NCBI RefSeq assembly: GCF_030272615.1
Contig: NC_081409.1
Span: forward strand, 613,662,755 to 613,726,754
DNA length: 64,000 nucleotides
Direction: 5' to 3'
DNA from: Cryptomeria japonica
Taxonomy: Eukaryota; Streptophyta; Pinopsida; Cupressales; Cupressaceae
Shown here: piece by piece, positions 25,401 through 38,898 of the stretch
Layout of the letters: every line of letters starts with the position of its first letter
How positions within the stretch are numbered: position 1 is the stretch's first letter
Position numbers and translations under genes: made by a program
Notes under the pieces: model-generated
Databases searched by the model: none
What the model saw: only the letters and a program-made list of their open reading frames with translations
What the model was told of the DNA's origin: nothing

Positions 25401-26534
25401 CCCATTCTACTCCAATAATCAATCAAACCGATTTTTCAATAACAAATTCACTTCTTTCAACTAGAATAGTAAATTCTTTTGGCAACAAGAACACAATTTA
25501 GAATCCTACCTTCATACGCAATCCTGGTAGAGATTTGCTGAAGAGCCCAACCTGCAAGCTCAAGAATTCCTCCTCCTTCCAGAATCCCCCAAATTTCAAC
25601 CAAAAACTTTCTCCAACAAAATATTTTCCAAAAAAGCCCATCCTCCAAAATTTCCCAAAATTTAGGTTATATGGAAGAGTTGACCAAAATTCCATTTTTG
25701 GAATTAAAATTTTTATTTTAAAAAATAATTCTCAAAATTAATTCTTTTCTAACTATATCAACAATTAAATTGCTTTCCAATTAAAAAAATTGATTTTTTC
25801 TCATTTAATTCAATTTACCCTTTCTAATTTAAAAAGGCCAACAGAAAACAATTAAATCTATTGCAATTAAATACAGAACTTTCTTTTTCGACAGCATATA
25901 CAAAATGCATTTAATATTCAAAATCAGCTAATTAATTGAACTTACTCCCAAATTAAACGACCAATCTAATATCAACGAAAATCGCATGACGAAAACCTGA
26001 TTAATCTAGTCCATTAATCTTCCATGCACAAATACATATTTAATCAAAATAATTACTAAGGACTAATTAATCAATTTAACCATACACACCAAGCACGCAA
26101 ACCGAGAAGGTCAACCCAACAGACGACTCGCAAACCCAAACAAAAAGGGATTACTGACGACAACTGACGATGCTCACCTAAGCACGACTAGGGTCAACTA
26201 GGGTCTTACGACCACCTAATCCAACTCTAAGGATTAAAGAGGTACACTCAAACCTGCAATTCTAGGTGAAGACGAACCTCGCACTCATGCGGCATTGTAC
26301 CTGAAATCTCCTGCAACCAAGAGTCATACATGCATACATATATAAAATTTAATGAAAGCGTTAGCCTGATATTAATACCATGAAATAGGAACACTAAACC
26401 ACTTGCATACAAGTAGTGTGGGAACCACATCAACAGCTATGCATTAAATCAAACATCTGACTATAACATTATACTAAGATAAACTGAACAAGATTAAACT
26501 GAGATTAGAAATTGATTAGGGCAGGGGTACTACA
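22448..26534 (-). mobile_element. LARD-B LTR2 (middle, 4087 bp)
   Basis: Termini are TGTAATGCCC and GTACTACA on the plus strand, with PBS to the left and PPT to the right, so it serves as 3' LTR for one unit and 5' LTR for the other. It carries a G13 tract and two G-boxes (24875-24880 and 24886-24891). No protein is encoded. Confidence 0.88.
24858..25022. repeat. Poly-G tract plus CCCnnnGGG palindrome block, LTR2
   Basis: A 13-base G run, two CACGTG motifs 11 bp apart and the same five degenerate 21-22-bp palindromic units as in LTR1. Confidence 0.75.
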
Positions 26535-26546
26535 TTCTCCCCCCCT
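26535..26546 (-). promoter_or_regulatory. Polypurine tract, LARD-B internal 2
   Basis: The minus strand AGGGGGGGAGAA abuts the LTR2 terminus. Confidence 0.8.
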
Positions 26547-27796
26547 AGGTTTCGACTTACTCCTGGAAGTCGTAAGGCTAGATGGAGAACATGCCGTACG
26601 CATCAGCCCTGAAACTCATTCAACAAGGATCAAATTGCACATAGAAATCTTTCCATAAATAAATGAAATTTTACTGCTAAATCCTTTACAAATGCCACTA
26701 CTCATTGTCAAGATACATCTAAATCCATACATTCCTTTAAATATTCTAGGAATTATCCACAATCATAGCAGAGAAACAAGAACTTTCTCTCTTTCATTAC
26801 ACCAAAATAAAGCATTACAAGGAGGTAAACAACAATTACCATAATCATCTACCAAACATGACAAGAAAACATGGCATCAAGATCAATTTTCTATTACCAA
26901 TACATCTTTATCATAACATTTTATTGACTAGAAGTAGCTTAAAATATCAATTTCTACAACCAAATTAACTTTCATGAAATAAGAGCAACATAAATAACTC
27001 AATTGCTTACACTTGCCAGGCATATAAAAACCTTTCCAAAGACTATGTCCCATAACATAGTGACAAGTTAACACAATTTACTCCATGATACAAATAATAA
27101 CCATCCACATAAGTGGAATGCATAACACAAAAGGCCACATGTGAGCATGTCTAATGCTCGGTCAAAGATAACATGCATGATCAGCATCTCTATGCCTGAT
27201 CTCAGAACACAAAATGATCAAAATATCCAATATCTCACTCAAAGGCTCGATGGTGCTAGGCACACCATAGCGGTGCTACCTTCGATACAAGACCTTTGTG
27301 AATATCCCTTGTTGAGCAAGGTGGTTAGCCTCCAAGAGATAGTCACCACACATAGGTAGGTAGTGGATCCTAGCTGCATCACAGCCTCACAGCCTCACAT
27401 ACCCCCATCCTCAAGGTTCCCTACATCAACTTCCTTGCACACACTCTACTAATTCCATATCATACGTCCTTGGAGAGGAATTTCACATTTCAACACAAGA
27501 CCAGCATTCGAAAACAATAAGGATAAACCGGTTTAGCCACCAAAGTACAGATGAATAAAGGTAATAAATCATCAATTCCAACAATAAGGTAAGAAAATAA
27601 TCTGGAATTTCAACCCCGAATCAAAAGTGCAAAAGATCACAAGATCGTGGCTAAACCTTCAAAATCAAAGTAAAATAAATTGCTGGTCCCCAAAGAAATA
27701 ATAAGAATATCACAACTGCACATAACATCACTATGTGACTAGCATCTAGCCACCAACGAGGAAGGAAGGAACAACTGACTAGCCATTGCAGTAGCT

Positions 27797-28000
27797 CATC
27801 ATGTGGTGCAACATAGTCACACTACCCACATGGCATGGCGGTGTGCACCTCAACATCACCCCGCATCACGTCGTCATGCGGCATGGCAATACCCCAAGCG
27901 GAGAACACACGCAATGGACGTATCCCACATGGTAGTGTACCTCACGGAAAAAGCACGCGCAGGTCACATCCCGCATAGCGACGTATCTAGAAGGATACTC
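27797..28000. other. CpG-rich block in LARD-B internal 2
   Basis: Counterpart of 20581-20790. Several CpGs are converted, for example CGCGG to CACGG and GCGACA to GCAACA, consistent with methylation-driven decay. Confidence 0.45.
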
Positions 28001-29579
28001 GCCGTAAGTTAGAGGTATACATGACTAGGGTCCACCCACATGCCCACCAACACGTACTAACTGGCAGCACATGTGAATAAACCTACCTTTCATGAAGACA
28101 AGGCAAAGGATCCTCCAAATTACACCATCATTATACACAAGAATCACCATCCATATGCTCAAATAAAGGAGAGGAATAGGCTGTCACATATAAACCTACA
28201 AATAGATTGATCAAAAGGGAAAGTATTGAGTACACCTTTGATACAGTTTAATAGTACAACTATATCATTCCTTGAAGTAGAGAAGCTAAAGCGGCTCCGT
28301 GCCGACGTTACTCGTACGCCAATCCATACTATTCAAGGAACGGTTACTTCGAATACTACCCCTTAACATACTGAGTTTCCCACAACCCGAGGTTTGGTAT
28401 TCAGCAGGGAAACAAATAAGCAACATCACATAAACAGTATGGTTTCCCATACTCATAAGCAACATATCCTCCATGGTTGATTACTTCACCAAACCATGGG
28501 CACATATAATAAGCACTAGTTTCTTACAACACACACAAATACACCAGTACTGGTTTAGTCACATATACGGGGAGTAATTTTCAGTACGCTAACATCTATA
28601 CAAGGAAGATTTTAATTATACTTTCTACATGAATCGCTGAATCAAGTTTACTCTAGATACAAGTACTAAAATTATTAACAATTCACAATTATATAAGGAA
28701 ATAACATCATTCCTATATCCTATCAAATTTCACTAAGCATTCGTAGCTAAATTACTAGCTAAGCAAATTCTTTTCTCAAAGAGGACTTTCATCTTTCAAT
28801 ATGAAGCCAAAATGCAACAGCACAATTTCACATGTTTTATAAACATTTTATTTAAATCAATGCATTCTTTAATACCATTTTTAAAAATCTTATGATTAGG
28901 CAAAGAGAAGGGAAAGAGAGTTTGATAACCAAACTATTTCCTACAAAGACACAAGATCAATCAAGACCACACTATAATATAAAATTTCTCACTATAAGCC
29001 TATCATTTTAATTGCACGGTTTTCATTTCGCTACCATTTAGAAGGATGACAATTAGCCTAACAAAACATTTCCAATAATTATGGTTGCAATAGGAGGTTC
29101 TAGTTTTCCAAACAAAACAGAGATCAAGACAGGCAATCTTTTCGATAATGCAAGACCTCTTAAGAACACTCACTAATATTAATACAATACAAACACGTGT
29201 CATAATTTGCAACCTATCATTAAAATCAAATTACGATAAAAAGGTAAGCGAGGAACTATTACCCAAATAAAACATATTAATGCATGCACATCAAACAAGC
29301 TTTTCATTCGCACTTTCTAAACATAATCAGACAATTACATATATCCAAAAGTGAGTTCAATGGAGAATTTGCTAAAATAGATCCTCAATCAAACTAGTTT
29401 AATGAAACACATAAAACAATCTTTCACAGAACACATTAGTACTCTCTCGAAGTTACAATAACATGCTCCTTTTTAATACTTCTTCTACAAACCAAGCAGT
29501 TTCACATAATTCAACTATTCGCATAGCAATGCACCTTACTAAGGTAGAATTTAATCATGCTACTCCTACAACATACACA

Positions 29580-29654
29580 TGGAGAGTTGCACAGCGGAAG
29601 CGTGGTGGGCCCATAACCCACAGGTCCCAGGTTCAAAACTTGGCTTTGATACCA
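29580..29654 (+). tRNA. Second initiator tRNA-Met-like sequence (pseudo), LARD-B
   Basis: Same 75-nt register as 22371-22445. Here the variable-loop side CCCACAGGTCCCAGG is exactly canonical, whereas copy 1 has two C-to-T changes there. This copy has private changes elsewhere (GCACAG, GGTTCA, GGCTTTG). Both share TGG at positions 1-3, one G-to-T in the D-stem region and one C-to-T near the T stem. The common ancestor therefore differed from the tRNA at only about five positions. Confidence 0.8.
29642..29654 (-). promoter_or_regulatory. Primer-binding site, LARD-B internal 2
   Basis: The minus strand TGGTATCAAAGCC has one transition against the canonical site and sits two bases from LTR3. Confidence 0.85.
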
Positions 29655-29656
29655 AA

Positions 29657-32600
29657 TGTAATGCCCCGCCAGGAAACCCCGAAGGAATAAGCCAAAACAC
29701 AAGAATAGAGTGCAATAATTTTTTTTTTAAAGATACACCACTCTAAGATACAACAAGATATCAAAGATTCAGATTACATAGCAGAAGACATCAACTAACA
29801 CCTAAAGAGTTTCCCAACGAGATTACTTAAATTTCACAATTCACTTAACTCACACAATTAGTCCAATAAGCTGATTATCTTAATAACGAGATAATTCTTA
29901 ATTAGGATAATTTCTTTCAGAAGATGGAAATATAAAGCACAAGCAAAGATTCATCCATTAAGATCTATTCATAATCTTCATTCAAGCTTTTCATTTAAAA
30001 TTACAAGCCATACATCTAATATTCTAACACACTAGAATTTCATCATAAACATAAGAGATCTTTCAAGCATACTAAATTTCCTTAACAACAACTGAATATA
30101 TATTCCATTACTCTAAGTTACATTTTTTCATATTCCAATTTATTGCATTTAAAAGACGATTGCATACATGCATCTACGATATATCTCATCTAAACCACTT
30201 AGGCATTCGATCAAAATGGCATTCAAGAAAGGACTGCATAAAAGCATTTAAAGTTAATTCCATCTTATCCACTTATACGTTCTAACATAAGCTAATCATA
30301 CATGTTAAAGCTGAATAAAGGAAACATAAGAGAATAACATCACATAACACCATAATGATCTTGGAGTTCACCCCTAAAGGGCTACATCTCCGGGTCTGCT
30401 CAACTGCAAGACCCCTCTGAATAATAATAAAGTTAAGAATACAGGAGGTTACACCTTTACAATCCAGCCACCAAGGCGAAATATAAACAATATACAAACG
30501 ACCACATCGGTCAATAATACATAAACGATCCCTGAAAAGAAAAGGATCCAGCTAAACATAATCAAAGCTAAAACAAAGGTCCATTGGAGCATCCACAAAA
30601 CTGAGCCATCACCACCCAAGGTCTAACATGAAACTGGGTACTCACAAGGGCAAAGACAATAGGACGACTGACAAAAGTACTCCTAACAGGACAACGACAA
30701 CACACTAGCCAACGTAGGGACAAGTGTCATCACACAACCTGGTACGGTTACCATGGCAGGTCTTCATAGGTCCCGGCCCCATACACTGGGTTACCCTGGC
30801 AGCCTAATCCGATCCTCCGGCCTATCCAAGCCTCATGTGGACCCACACATCCTCTCGTGAAGACAAGGATGGTGGTTTGCCATTGCAGGCCTTCTCACAG
30901 CATGTCGAGCCTATGTTAGCACTCGTCCCATGTGTGAGGCACATTACCTTACTTAGAGATTACATTCTAATCTACTGATAGGTTATCACTTATTAGACTC
31001 ACTTTCGATGGGTTACCCAGCAACCACTTTGGGCGCGGCCCCCAATCGAAAGCCACTTTCCCATACGACACTAGACTAAACTCAGACGAACTCAAAAACC
31101 AAGGAATGCACATGGTCAGACGAATGGAGTTCAAGAAAGAGGGAACAACCAACTGGTCAAACATGACTCATCATTCGACACCTACACACAGGATATGACC
31201 AATTACGACACAACCACAAAACAATAGTCAACTCAAAACTGAGTACAGAAACAGGTACGCCAAGTCAATCCATACGATAGGGGCCTAACAAACAAAGCAC
31301 GACTTGCCATTTCATAAGAAAAAGCAAATACAGAAATTAAACTCGCATAGGCAACATTCAATAGATACAATCTTTCTCCAAATTGATCTAAACATTTAAA
31401 GTCGATCAAGTTTTCTGCATGATCTATATCAGATTACAGTCATCTACCTCATCTAGCAATAGTTTGTTCTTGGTTTTCTAACTCTCTAAGGTTCAAAGCA
31501 TCGAACAGACATATTAAGCCATAATGAGTTCTTAAACCAAATTCATATTAATAAAACTCAGATAACCATTAATCAATTAAATAAGATATTAAATCTCCAA
31601 TTAAAACATCACTGACATATTGGTTCGATATCAACCTCTACAGTATCATATTTCCAAGCCCAGTTGCTCTATACGGATCACGGAAATATAAATATATAAG
31701 GGAATCCAAAAATTAACTGTTAATTAAAGAGTATATTTATTATTGCATGATAAATAAAATATACACAATTAACGACTGATAGTGCACAATAACCTAATTA
31801 ATTATTAGTTAATATATAATTATTAATCGTTATTAATAAAATATATTTCACTAATAATTATTGCATTACACAAATCTCAAATTAAATATCGATTATTTTA
31901 TATATATAAATTAATTTCCATTAATAATATATATATAAAATAATTAATAAATAATTGAAAACTTTATTTTAACCCAAAATACTCTTAATTTAATAAATTT
32001 ATTTATTTTCTTAACTAAAATAAATAAATAATAAAAAGCAAATTAAAAGAGTTGGGGGGGGGGGGGGGGTTTCCACGTGGACCCCAGGTGGTTCCCAAGG
32101 GAAGCTCACGCAGCCCTTAAGGGAATGCGCTGCTTCCCAAGGGAGCATGCAGCATTCCCCTAAGGAAGCGCTGATGTTCCCAAAGGGAAGCACGCAGCTC
32201 CCTTGGGTGCGCAGCTCCCCAATTGATATATATTATTTCTCTATTTTTTTTCTTTTTGATTTTCATTTTTAAATCAAAACTGCTTACTGTGTTTTACACA
32301 GTCTAAAAAAAACATTCTCCCAGAGACTAACAGAAATATTTATATTTTTCTTTTTTTTTTTAAAACCAAAACCCCATTGATATATTTTTAAACTACCCAG
32401 AACAAGGAAGGGGAAAATTTCTCCAAAAACCAACAGCATATTGGCCAAATAAGATTGATCTTCACAAATTTAACATCTAATCTGCCAAACCCCCAACTAA
32501 ATTTCAAATTTTATTTATTTTAAATCATTCTTAGCAAACCAGAAATTGATTTGAAAACAAAGAATGAAATCAAAGAGGGATAATTTCAAGATCTTATTCC

Positions 32601-33732
32601 CATTCTACTCCAACAATCAATCAAACCGATTTTTCAATAACAAATTCACTTCTTTCAACCAGAACAGTAAATTCTTTTGGCAACAAGAACACAATTTAGA
32701 ATCCTACCTTCATGTGCAATCCTGGTAGAGATTTGCTGAAGAGCCCAACCTGCAAGCTCAAGAATTCCTCCTCCTTCCAGAATCCCCCAAATTTCAACCA
32801 AAAACTTTCTCCAACAAAATATTTTCCAAAAAAGCCCATCCTCCAAAATTTCCCAAAATTTAGGTTATATGGAAGAGTTGACCAAAATTCCATTTTTGGA
32901 ATTAAAATTTTTATTTAAAAAAAATAATTCTCAAAATTAATTCTTTTCTAACTATATCAACAATTAAATTGCTTTCCAATTAAAAAAATGGATTTTTTCT
33001 CATTTAATTCAATTTACCCTTTCTAATTTAAAAGGCCAACAGAAAACAATTAAATGTATTGCAATTAAATACAGAACTTTCTTTTTCGACAGCATATACA
33101 AAATGCATTTAATATTCAAAATCAGCTATTTAATTGAACTTACTCCCAAATTAAACGAGCAATCCAATATCAACGAAAATCGCATAACGAAAACCCGATT
33201 AATCTAGTCCATTAATCTTCCATGCACAAATACATATTTAATCAAAATAATTACTAAGAACTAATTAATCAATTTAACCATACACACCAAGCACGCAAAT
33301 CGAGAAGGTCAACCCAACAGACGACTCGCAAACCCAAACAAAAAGGGATTACCAACGACGACTGACGATGCTCACGTGAGTAGGACTAGGGTCAACTAGG
33401 GTCTTACGACCACCTAATCCAACTCTAAGGATTAAAGAGGTACACTCAAACCTGCAATTCCATGTGAAGACGAACCTCGCACTCATGCGGCATTGTACCT
33501 GAAATCTCCAGCAACCAAGAGTCATACATGCATACATATATAAAATTTAATGAAAGCGTTAGCCCGATATTAATACCATGAAATAGGAACACTAAACCAC
33601 TTGCATACAACTAGTGTGGGAACCACAACAACAACTATGCATTAAATCAAACATCTGACTATAAAATTATACTAAGATAAACTGAACAAGATTAAACCGA
33701 GATTAGAAATTGATTAGGGCAGGGGTACTACA
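29657..33732 (-). mobile_element. LARD-B LTR3 (5' LTR in element sense, 4076 bp)
   Basis: Same termini as LTR1 and LTR2; the right end is followed by the CCTTT duplication and resumption of LARD-A. The G tract is 16 bases long here. The second G-box is altered to CAGGTG. No protein is encoded. Confidence 0.88.
32054..32221. repeat. Poly-G tract plus CCCnnnGGG palindrome block, LTR3
   Basis: A 16-base G run followed by a G-box (32074-32079) and the five degenerate palindromic units. Run length over the three LTRs is 8, 13 and 16. Confidence 0.75.
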
Positions 33733-33737
33733 CCTTT
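33733..33737. repeat. Target-site duplication of LARD-B, right copy
   Basis: CCTTT after the terminal TACTACA, matching 15271-15275. Confidence 0.9.
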
Positions 33738-34358
33738 TAACTCTTCTTCATTTATGTCTCCAATGGTGCCCTTGATCTCTTTAACCATCATAATTTCACA
33801 TAGCTTAAAAACTAAACTTGAATTGTCTCGATTTTATTTATCTTGTTTATTGTGCCTTTATCTTAGGTCTAACTATCTTGCTTGACTTGCCATTGTCATG
33901 AACATATCTCGATGGATGGCATTCTTTTAGTTACCATCGGATGTATTTTATTGTAGTATTTACCTCCTCGTACTTGATTTGATTAGGGCAATTATTGTGT
34001 TTAGGTTCCAATTGAATGGTAACCTCATAAGTACAAAAGATCTAATTTTCATTATTTAAACACTAAAAATACTTCATATAAATAAGAATTTAAAATTTTG
34101 CAGCCCTTGGGGTTTTTATTATGCCATAAACCTTATGACTAATAAGTTCAAATTTTAGGGCTTTTAGTGACCCTTGGAACCCTTTGAATTGATATATGTT
34201 GATTTATTGATTTACAACAATTTTCACTTAGGTTTCACTTTGTTATTTTGCAAGTTTTCCACCTAGGTGTTATACTTCAAGCCATAGTTTTTCTTAAACT
34301 AAGTTATGAATGTAGCCCATGTTCACAAGTGTTTGAACCTAGGGCTCTAATACCAAAA
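33738..34358 (-). mobile_element. LARD-A internal domain 2, right part
   Basis: Collinear with about 7200-7820 of internal domain 1. The PBS (minus TGGTATTAGAGCC) is at 34343-34355, three bases from LTR c. Non-coding. Confidence 0.85.
34343..34355 (-). promoter_or_regulatory. Primer-binding site, LARD-A second unit
   Basis: Identical to the site at 7805-7817, including the C-to-T mismatch against initiator tRNA-Met, so the mismatch predates the duplication. Confidence 0.8.
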
Positions 34359-34988
34359 TGTCAAGCCCAAACTTTTGGGCACAAATGGGATAATATTTTT
34401 TTTTTAAATCACAACTTAATAACATTAAATTTGTTAACATGCAAAGCTCAAGCAAGTATGTCTTAACTATATGTGAGTTAACTCTAACCACTAACTCATG
34501 TAAGCAAAATATTATTTAAATTAAATGTGGAATACTAAAATAATTATTATTTTATCTCATCAATTTAATCCAATAGATTAAATTAAATCCAGAAAAATCT
34601 AAATTGATTGACAAGGATAATAATAATTTTCAATAGTCATAAATAGCTTTTAGGAACTAAATAAATTAGTCCTAGCACTTAGTTAATAATGTCTAAAATT
34701 TATTTTAAACGATAATTAAAATGTGATTAACTAAATCGACAAAAGGGTCAATTAAATTCCTAGCGAAATTTGGACTATAAAGTTAAATCTCAACAATCTA
34801 TATCTAGGTGGACTAAAAATATTTCCTATAGCCAAATAATTACCAACTGAATTTAAATTGGCTAAAAAATAATCTCCAATATAAATTAAAATTTAAGACT
34901 TCATATTTAATTGATTATTTAACATATATAATTTATGAATGTTTAATAAACCAAATAAATTAAGACAAATCTAAACATCCATAGTTTT

Positions 34989-34991
<3 letters not shown>

Positions 34992-35077
<86 letters not shown>
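34992..35077. repeat. (TA)n microsatellite
   Basis: About 43 TA units; the equivalent tract in LTR b (8455-8466) is only a few units. Confidence 0.95.
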
Positions 35078-35079
<2 letters not shown>

Positions 35080-35348
35080 CTTTATATATATTTATCTATT
35101 AATTATATGTGAGGATAATTTTAAAATATACCTTATTAACAAATTACTCATGAAAAACAAACCCTAACAAAAACATATAAATAATAAGTTTCCCTTACAT
35201 ATTTTATTATATCTCATTTTTTTGTTATTACCCTAACCCTAACCGGGCTAGGGTCTCATTTATTTTTTTCTTGCTTTGTTTTGCAGGGCGACGGCCATGG
35301 AAGGGCGCTTAACGAAGCGGAGGAAGAGGCGGCGGTGTCGGGCAGGCG

Positions 35349-35439
35349 CCACTGTGTGTCCACATAGTGGAGGCTACTACACCACTATGTGTCCACACGG
35401 TGGAGGCCGTGGGCCGTCCACTGTGTGTCCACACAATGG
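35349..35439. repeat. Array of three 22-bp palindromes in LARD-A LTR c
   Basis: Units lie at 35349-35370, 35382-35403 and 35418-35439 with the LARD-A consensus arms. The last flank (GGTTTTGGCCCTT) is the same as in copies a and b, so the copy-number difference is internal to the array. Confidence 0.9.
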
Positions 35440-35530
35440 TTTTGGCCCTTCGGCCTTTCCCCCATATTATTAAAAAAATTCTTTTTTTCAATTTATTTTT
35501 TTTTGTTTTATATTTCTATTTTATTTTTTT

Positions 35531-35536
<6 letters not shown>

Positions 35537-35576
<40 letters not shown>
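35537..35576. repeat. (TA)n microsatellite
   Basis: About 20 TA units at the position equivalent to 850-957 and 9009-9036. Confidence 0.9.
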
Positions 35577-35578
<2 letters not shown>

Positions 35579-38466
35579 CATGAATAATATTACATGCAAA
35601 ATATTACATGAACTTTTACCAGATTCATTTAAAAGAGGAATTTCTATGATTAAAACAATGTATTTTTTTTTTATATATATATACCATTTATCTAGGATTG
35701 AGATAAACTAATTAGTTTACGTTTATTTTCTGTAAATAATTTACTATCAGAATTAAATAAATTATTTCAGGCAACTATATAAATAGGGTATTATAAAAAA
35801 ATAGGTAGACATTTAACTTTAGATTTTGATTTCTGCTACAAGTGTAAATAACAGAATTAAGTGAACTTAAACACAACAACTATATGAATCTAGAATTTAT
35901 TAAAACAATTGTTTAGAGATGGCTATAATAACTTTTAGATTTTATTTTCTGCAAATAAATAAAAATGACATATTTAAATAACTAAATCTGCACCTCCATG
36001 TACAGATCTAAATTTTAGATTTTATTTGCAACCTACTACATACATGCACAGCTATTACTTTCCTTTCTTATTTTATATCATTTTAAGGGCATAAAGAATA
36101 AAATTAATTTCTTTCTTTTCAAAATATCATAAACACAACAATGTTATTTTCAGAGTTATAGAAGTAAATCCCAGGATACTCATTTCTTTTCTGACAAATA
36201 GCATAATAAAATATTACATTCCCTTAAAACGTATTTAAAAGACACTATTGTCAACTTTACAAATGGATCTCTCCTTTCAAATAAATGAGGTCTTTAAAAA
36301 TAATAGATACATTTCTTTTCAAAATACAACATTGCTGGAACTTAAAATGTAAATATTCCATTTTCCAAATCCTTTTCTGCAACCACATAACTCCAGCACA
36401 CTTCCACTTGTCCTATTCTTTTATTCCAACAACCTGCAAATAAATCATAGGCTATGACCATGGAGTGCTCACCTCCTAGCCTAGGCTAACTAGTAGCCAC
36501 CCCTGAGCTTGGAGAACCGAGCCCTAGATAGGTTACACACATGTAAACTCAAGAAGTAGGAGAAAACAATCACAACATATTCCCATCCCAGGGCTACACT
36601 GCACCACACAATGTGATGTCTTTTGAAGGGTGGTAGTGGACCAGGTACCCTAAGGAGACTGCAAGTATGGCAAAACACAAAGCCACCTCATGGCAAACCA
36701 AATACATCATAAGTATAACAACCCATATCCTTATGCCCCCCAAGGCATTCATGCCTTATTTCCCTCCTTATGACCCCCAAATGAATTAATAAGCCATGCA
36801 GAAAGGGTCATATAAATATCCCTCATGATCACTCTCATAACGAGAGCCTCTCACTCGAGGGCTGTCAAACTTCTACCACCCACAAGACCATCGTCTCTCC
36901 CAAGAGTAGGAGGTCTTGGTTACTCCCAAAGCACATAAAATGCATACAATAAGTAAAACATAGAACACATAATTTTTCCAAGGAAAACATACAAGAAACT
37001 AGTCTTTTTACACAAGTAATTCTTTTCTACATAACATGCAATATGAAAAACATTACAAGAAAAGTTAAACCAACCTTCAAACTGCCCAAAGGTATGCTAG
37101 ATTAGTTGAGGATGAGTAGCCCAAATCCACAATCCCTTGCTTCTCTACACTTAGCCAAATTCCTAAAACCAAATCTATCTTTTCTTTCAAAAATTCTTGT
37201 CTCCAAAAATGGAGAGTGGGTGATTACCCGCAAAATCTCTCATTCTTGCCTAAGAAGACCTTAGTGAGAGTTCTCACAGGTTTTTAAAATTAAAAAAGGA
37301 AAAGTCAAAAAAAGATCCAAAAGGATCTCTCATCAAAAAGGAAAGTTAACAACTTAGGTGATGCCTTCTAATTTTCAATTTTCGCTTAACTTAGGAAACC
37401 CACTTTTTAGGGTGTCTAAATGGTCACATGGGAGTTGAAACATGCCTAAAATTACTCCTAACCCTTAGGTATACCTTATGGGCTTTAGGAAACACTCTTA
37501 AACTACCCCTAGGTGTCCATTTAACACCTTTTAAACCCCTCTGAAGTTAATTTTCGGGTCAAACTTAAGCTGACCACCCCAAAGATTCTCTTCCCAATGC
37601 AATTATGAAATCACATTAAATTAATTGAAAAAGCTATGGTTAAACAACTCCCTCCAAGAGACAATTTAAAAAAAAAAAAAAACGTAAATCAACTCATGTG
37701 TCAAGTGACACAATAAAAATACTTTTACAAAATTATACATGAAATCTTGTCTCTTGTTGGATTTACACAAATAAATAAATTCAATCTAACACACATGCAA
37801 CATCCACTTTTACAAATAAAATACTATACAAATGGGGTGTTGTCTTTCCAAATAGACAAATCCTGGTTTTACGAACGTACATAGGTCTAAGTTTGGTTCT
37901 CCATAATATTTCCATGGTCACATGGATAATTTTCTTGCGCTTCTCAATTACACATTAGTAATTCCAAATAATCTCATAATATAAAACACATGAATAAGAA
38001 TACACATCAAACACTCAGCATACAATATACATTTAAACAAATCAATGCATCTTACATCCAAACAACTCCACATAAGCAATTATCATAAATGTCATAATTT
38101 TGATCCATATATAAAACATACATCCTATTTCTATCATCATAGTGAGGTCCTGAAAATCCAATAATGACATATATCATCTCAAATTTATCGTATTCTGGAA
38201 TCATATAGAGTTGTATATCCTAACACATATAAATGAAGCATCAACATACATCGATGTTATCCAAATCATGGAATCTTATAAGTTCTAAATCCATAATGCA
38301 TAAAAATGTACACCTCAAGGTGAAATGGTTCCGTAACCTAGTTCAATTACTTTTCTCACCAATCTATCTGTCTAACATAGCCCATCCTATTGAATTATAG
38401 CATTTATTAGTAGGGTCAAACATGGTCAACTAAGTTAGTCAAAGCTTGGTTGGGGAGGGCCTTACA

Positions 38467-38898
38467 CCTCACATACATGATCTCTCTCATATGTTTCACA
38501 TTACATAACTTCATCCTATTCTCCTATCAATCCATTACATAGCATATATCAAAATGATCTAACCAACTGACCTAAATACCCTTTCCAATTTATCATACTT
38601 TATGTCAGCTTACAAATATATTTACATATCAGCTAGATATCATAAATACATGAATATCAAAAACAATTTCTGATGCCGGATCCAAAAGATGTCAGCCTTC
38701 AATACCGATAACCTGATTCTATACCATGTCGGCCTGTATTGCCAGTAACCAAAGAATTCCTTCCATCCCGTTGGTGCTGGTGCCGGTGAAGTGCCTGTCG
38801 GTACACAACTGAACCAAAATATGAAGCCGGAATAAGTTGCCATGTTTTGATCAATGACAACATAGTGAAACCAACCAATCGAGTGTCAATTGCCAACA
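38467..38898 (-). mobile_element. CX1 3' LTR fragment
   Basis: Matches 44400-44831 of the 5' LTR. On the minus strand it starts TGTTGGCAATTGACAC. It is cut at 38467 by LARD-A, and the missing part should lie left of the window. Confidence 0.85.

Larger units (their letters stand above)
26535..29656 (-). mobile_element. LARD-B internal domain 2 (non-coding)
   Basis: 3122 bp collinear with internal 1. It differs mostly by scattered transitions, many at CpG, and by a 10-bp duplication near 27381 (CAGCCTCACA repeated). It has no coding capacity of a known family. A CpG block at 27797-28000 and the second tRNA-like copy are present. Confidence 0.82.
15276..33732 (-). mobile_element. LARD-B, three-LTR tandem element nested in LARD-A
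   Basis: An 18,457-bp insertion with the order LTR1, internal 1, LTR2, internal 2, LTR3 and matching CCTTT duplications outside the outer LTRs. Orientation is minus, as shown by the PBS beside LTR2 and LTR3 (22433-22445, 29642-29654) and the PPT beside LTR1 and LTR2 (19333-19344, 26535-26546). The element encodes no recognisable retrotransposon protein. The single pair of flanking duplications means the triple arrangement occupies one insertion site. The simplest origin is unequal recombination between the 5' and 3' LTRs of one insertion, which adds one LTR plus one internal domain. Confidence 0.88.
34359..38466 (-). mobile_element. LARD-A LTR copy c (complete, 4108 bp)
   Basis: The plus strand starts TGTCAAGCCC and ends CTTACA. 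It is the rightmost, element-5' LTR. It is followed directly by sequence of the CX1 LTR, so LARD-A is inserted there. It carries TA tracts at 34992-35077 and 35537-35576, three palindromes, and a telomere-like hairpin at 35236-35254 (ACCCTA and TAGGGT around a 7-base loop). The target-site duplication cannot be checked because the other end is outside the window. Confidence 0.87.
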
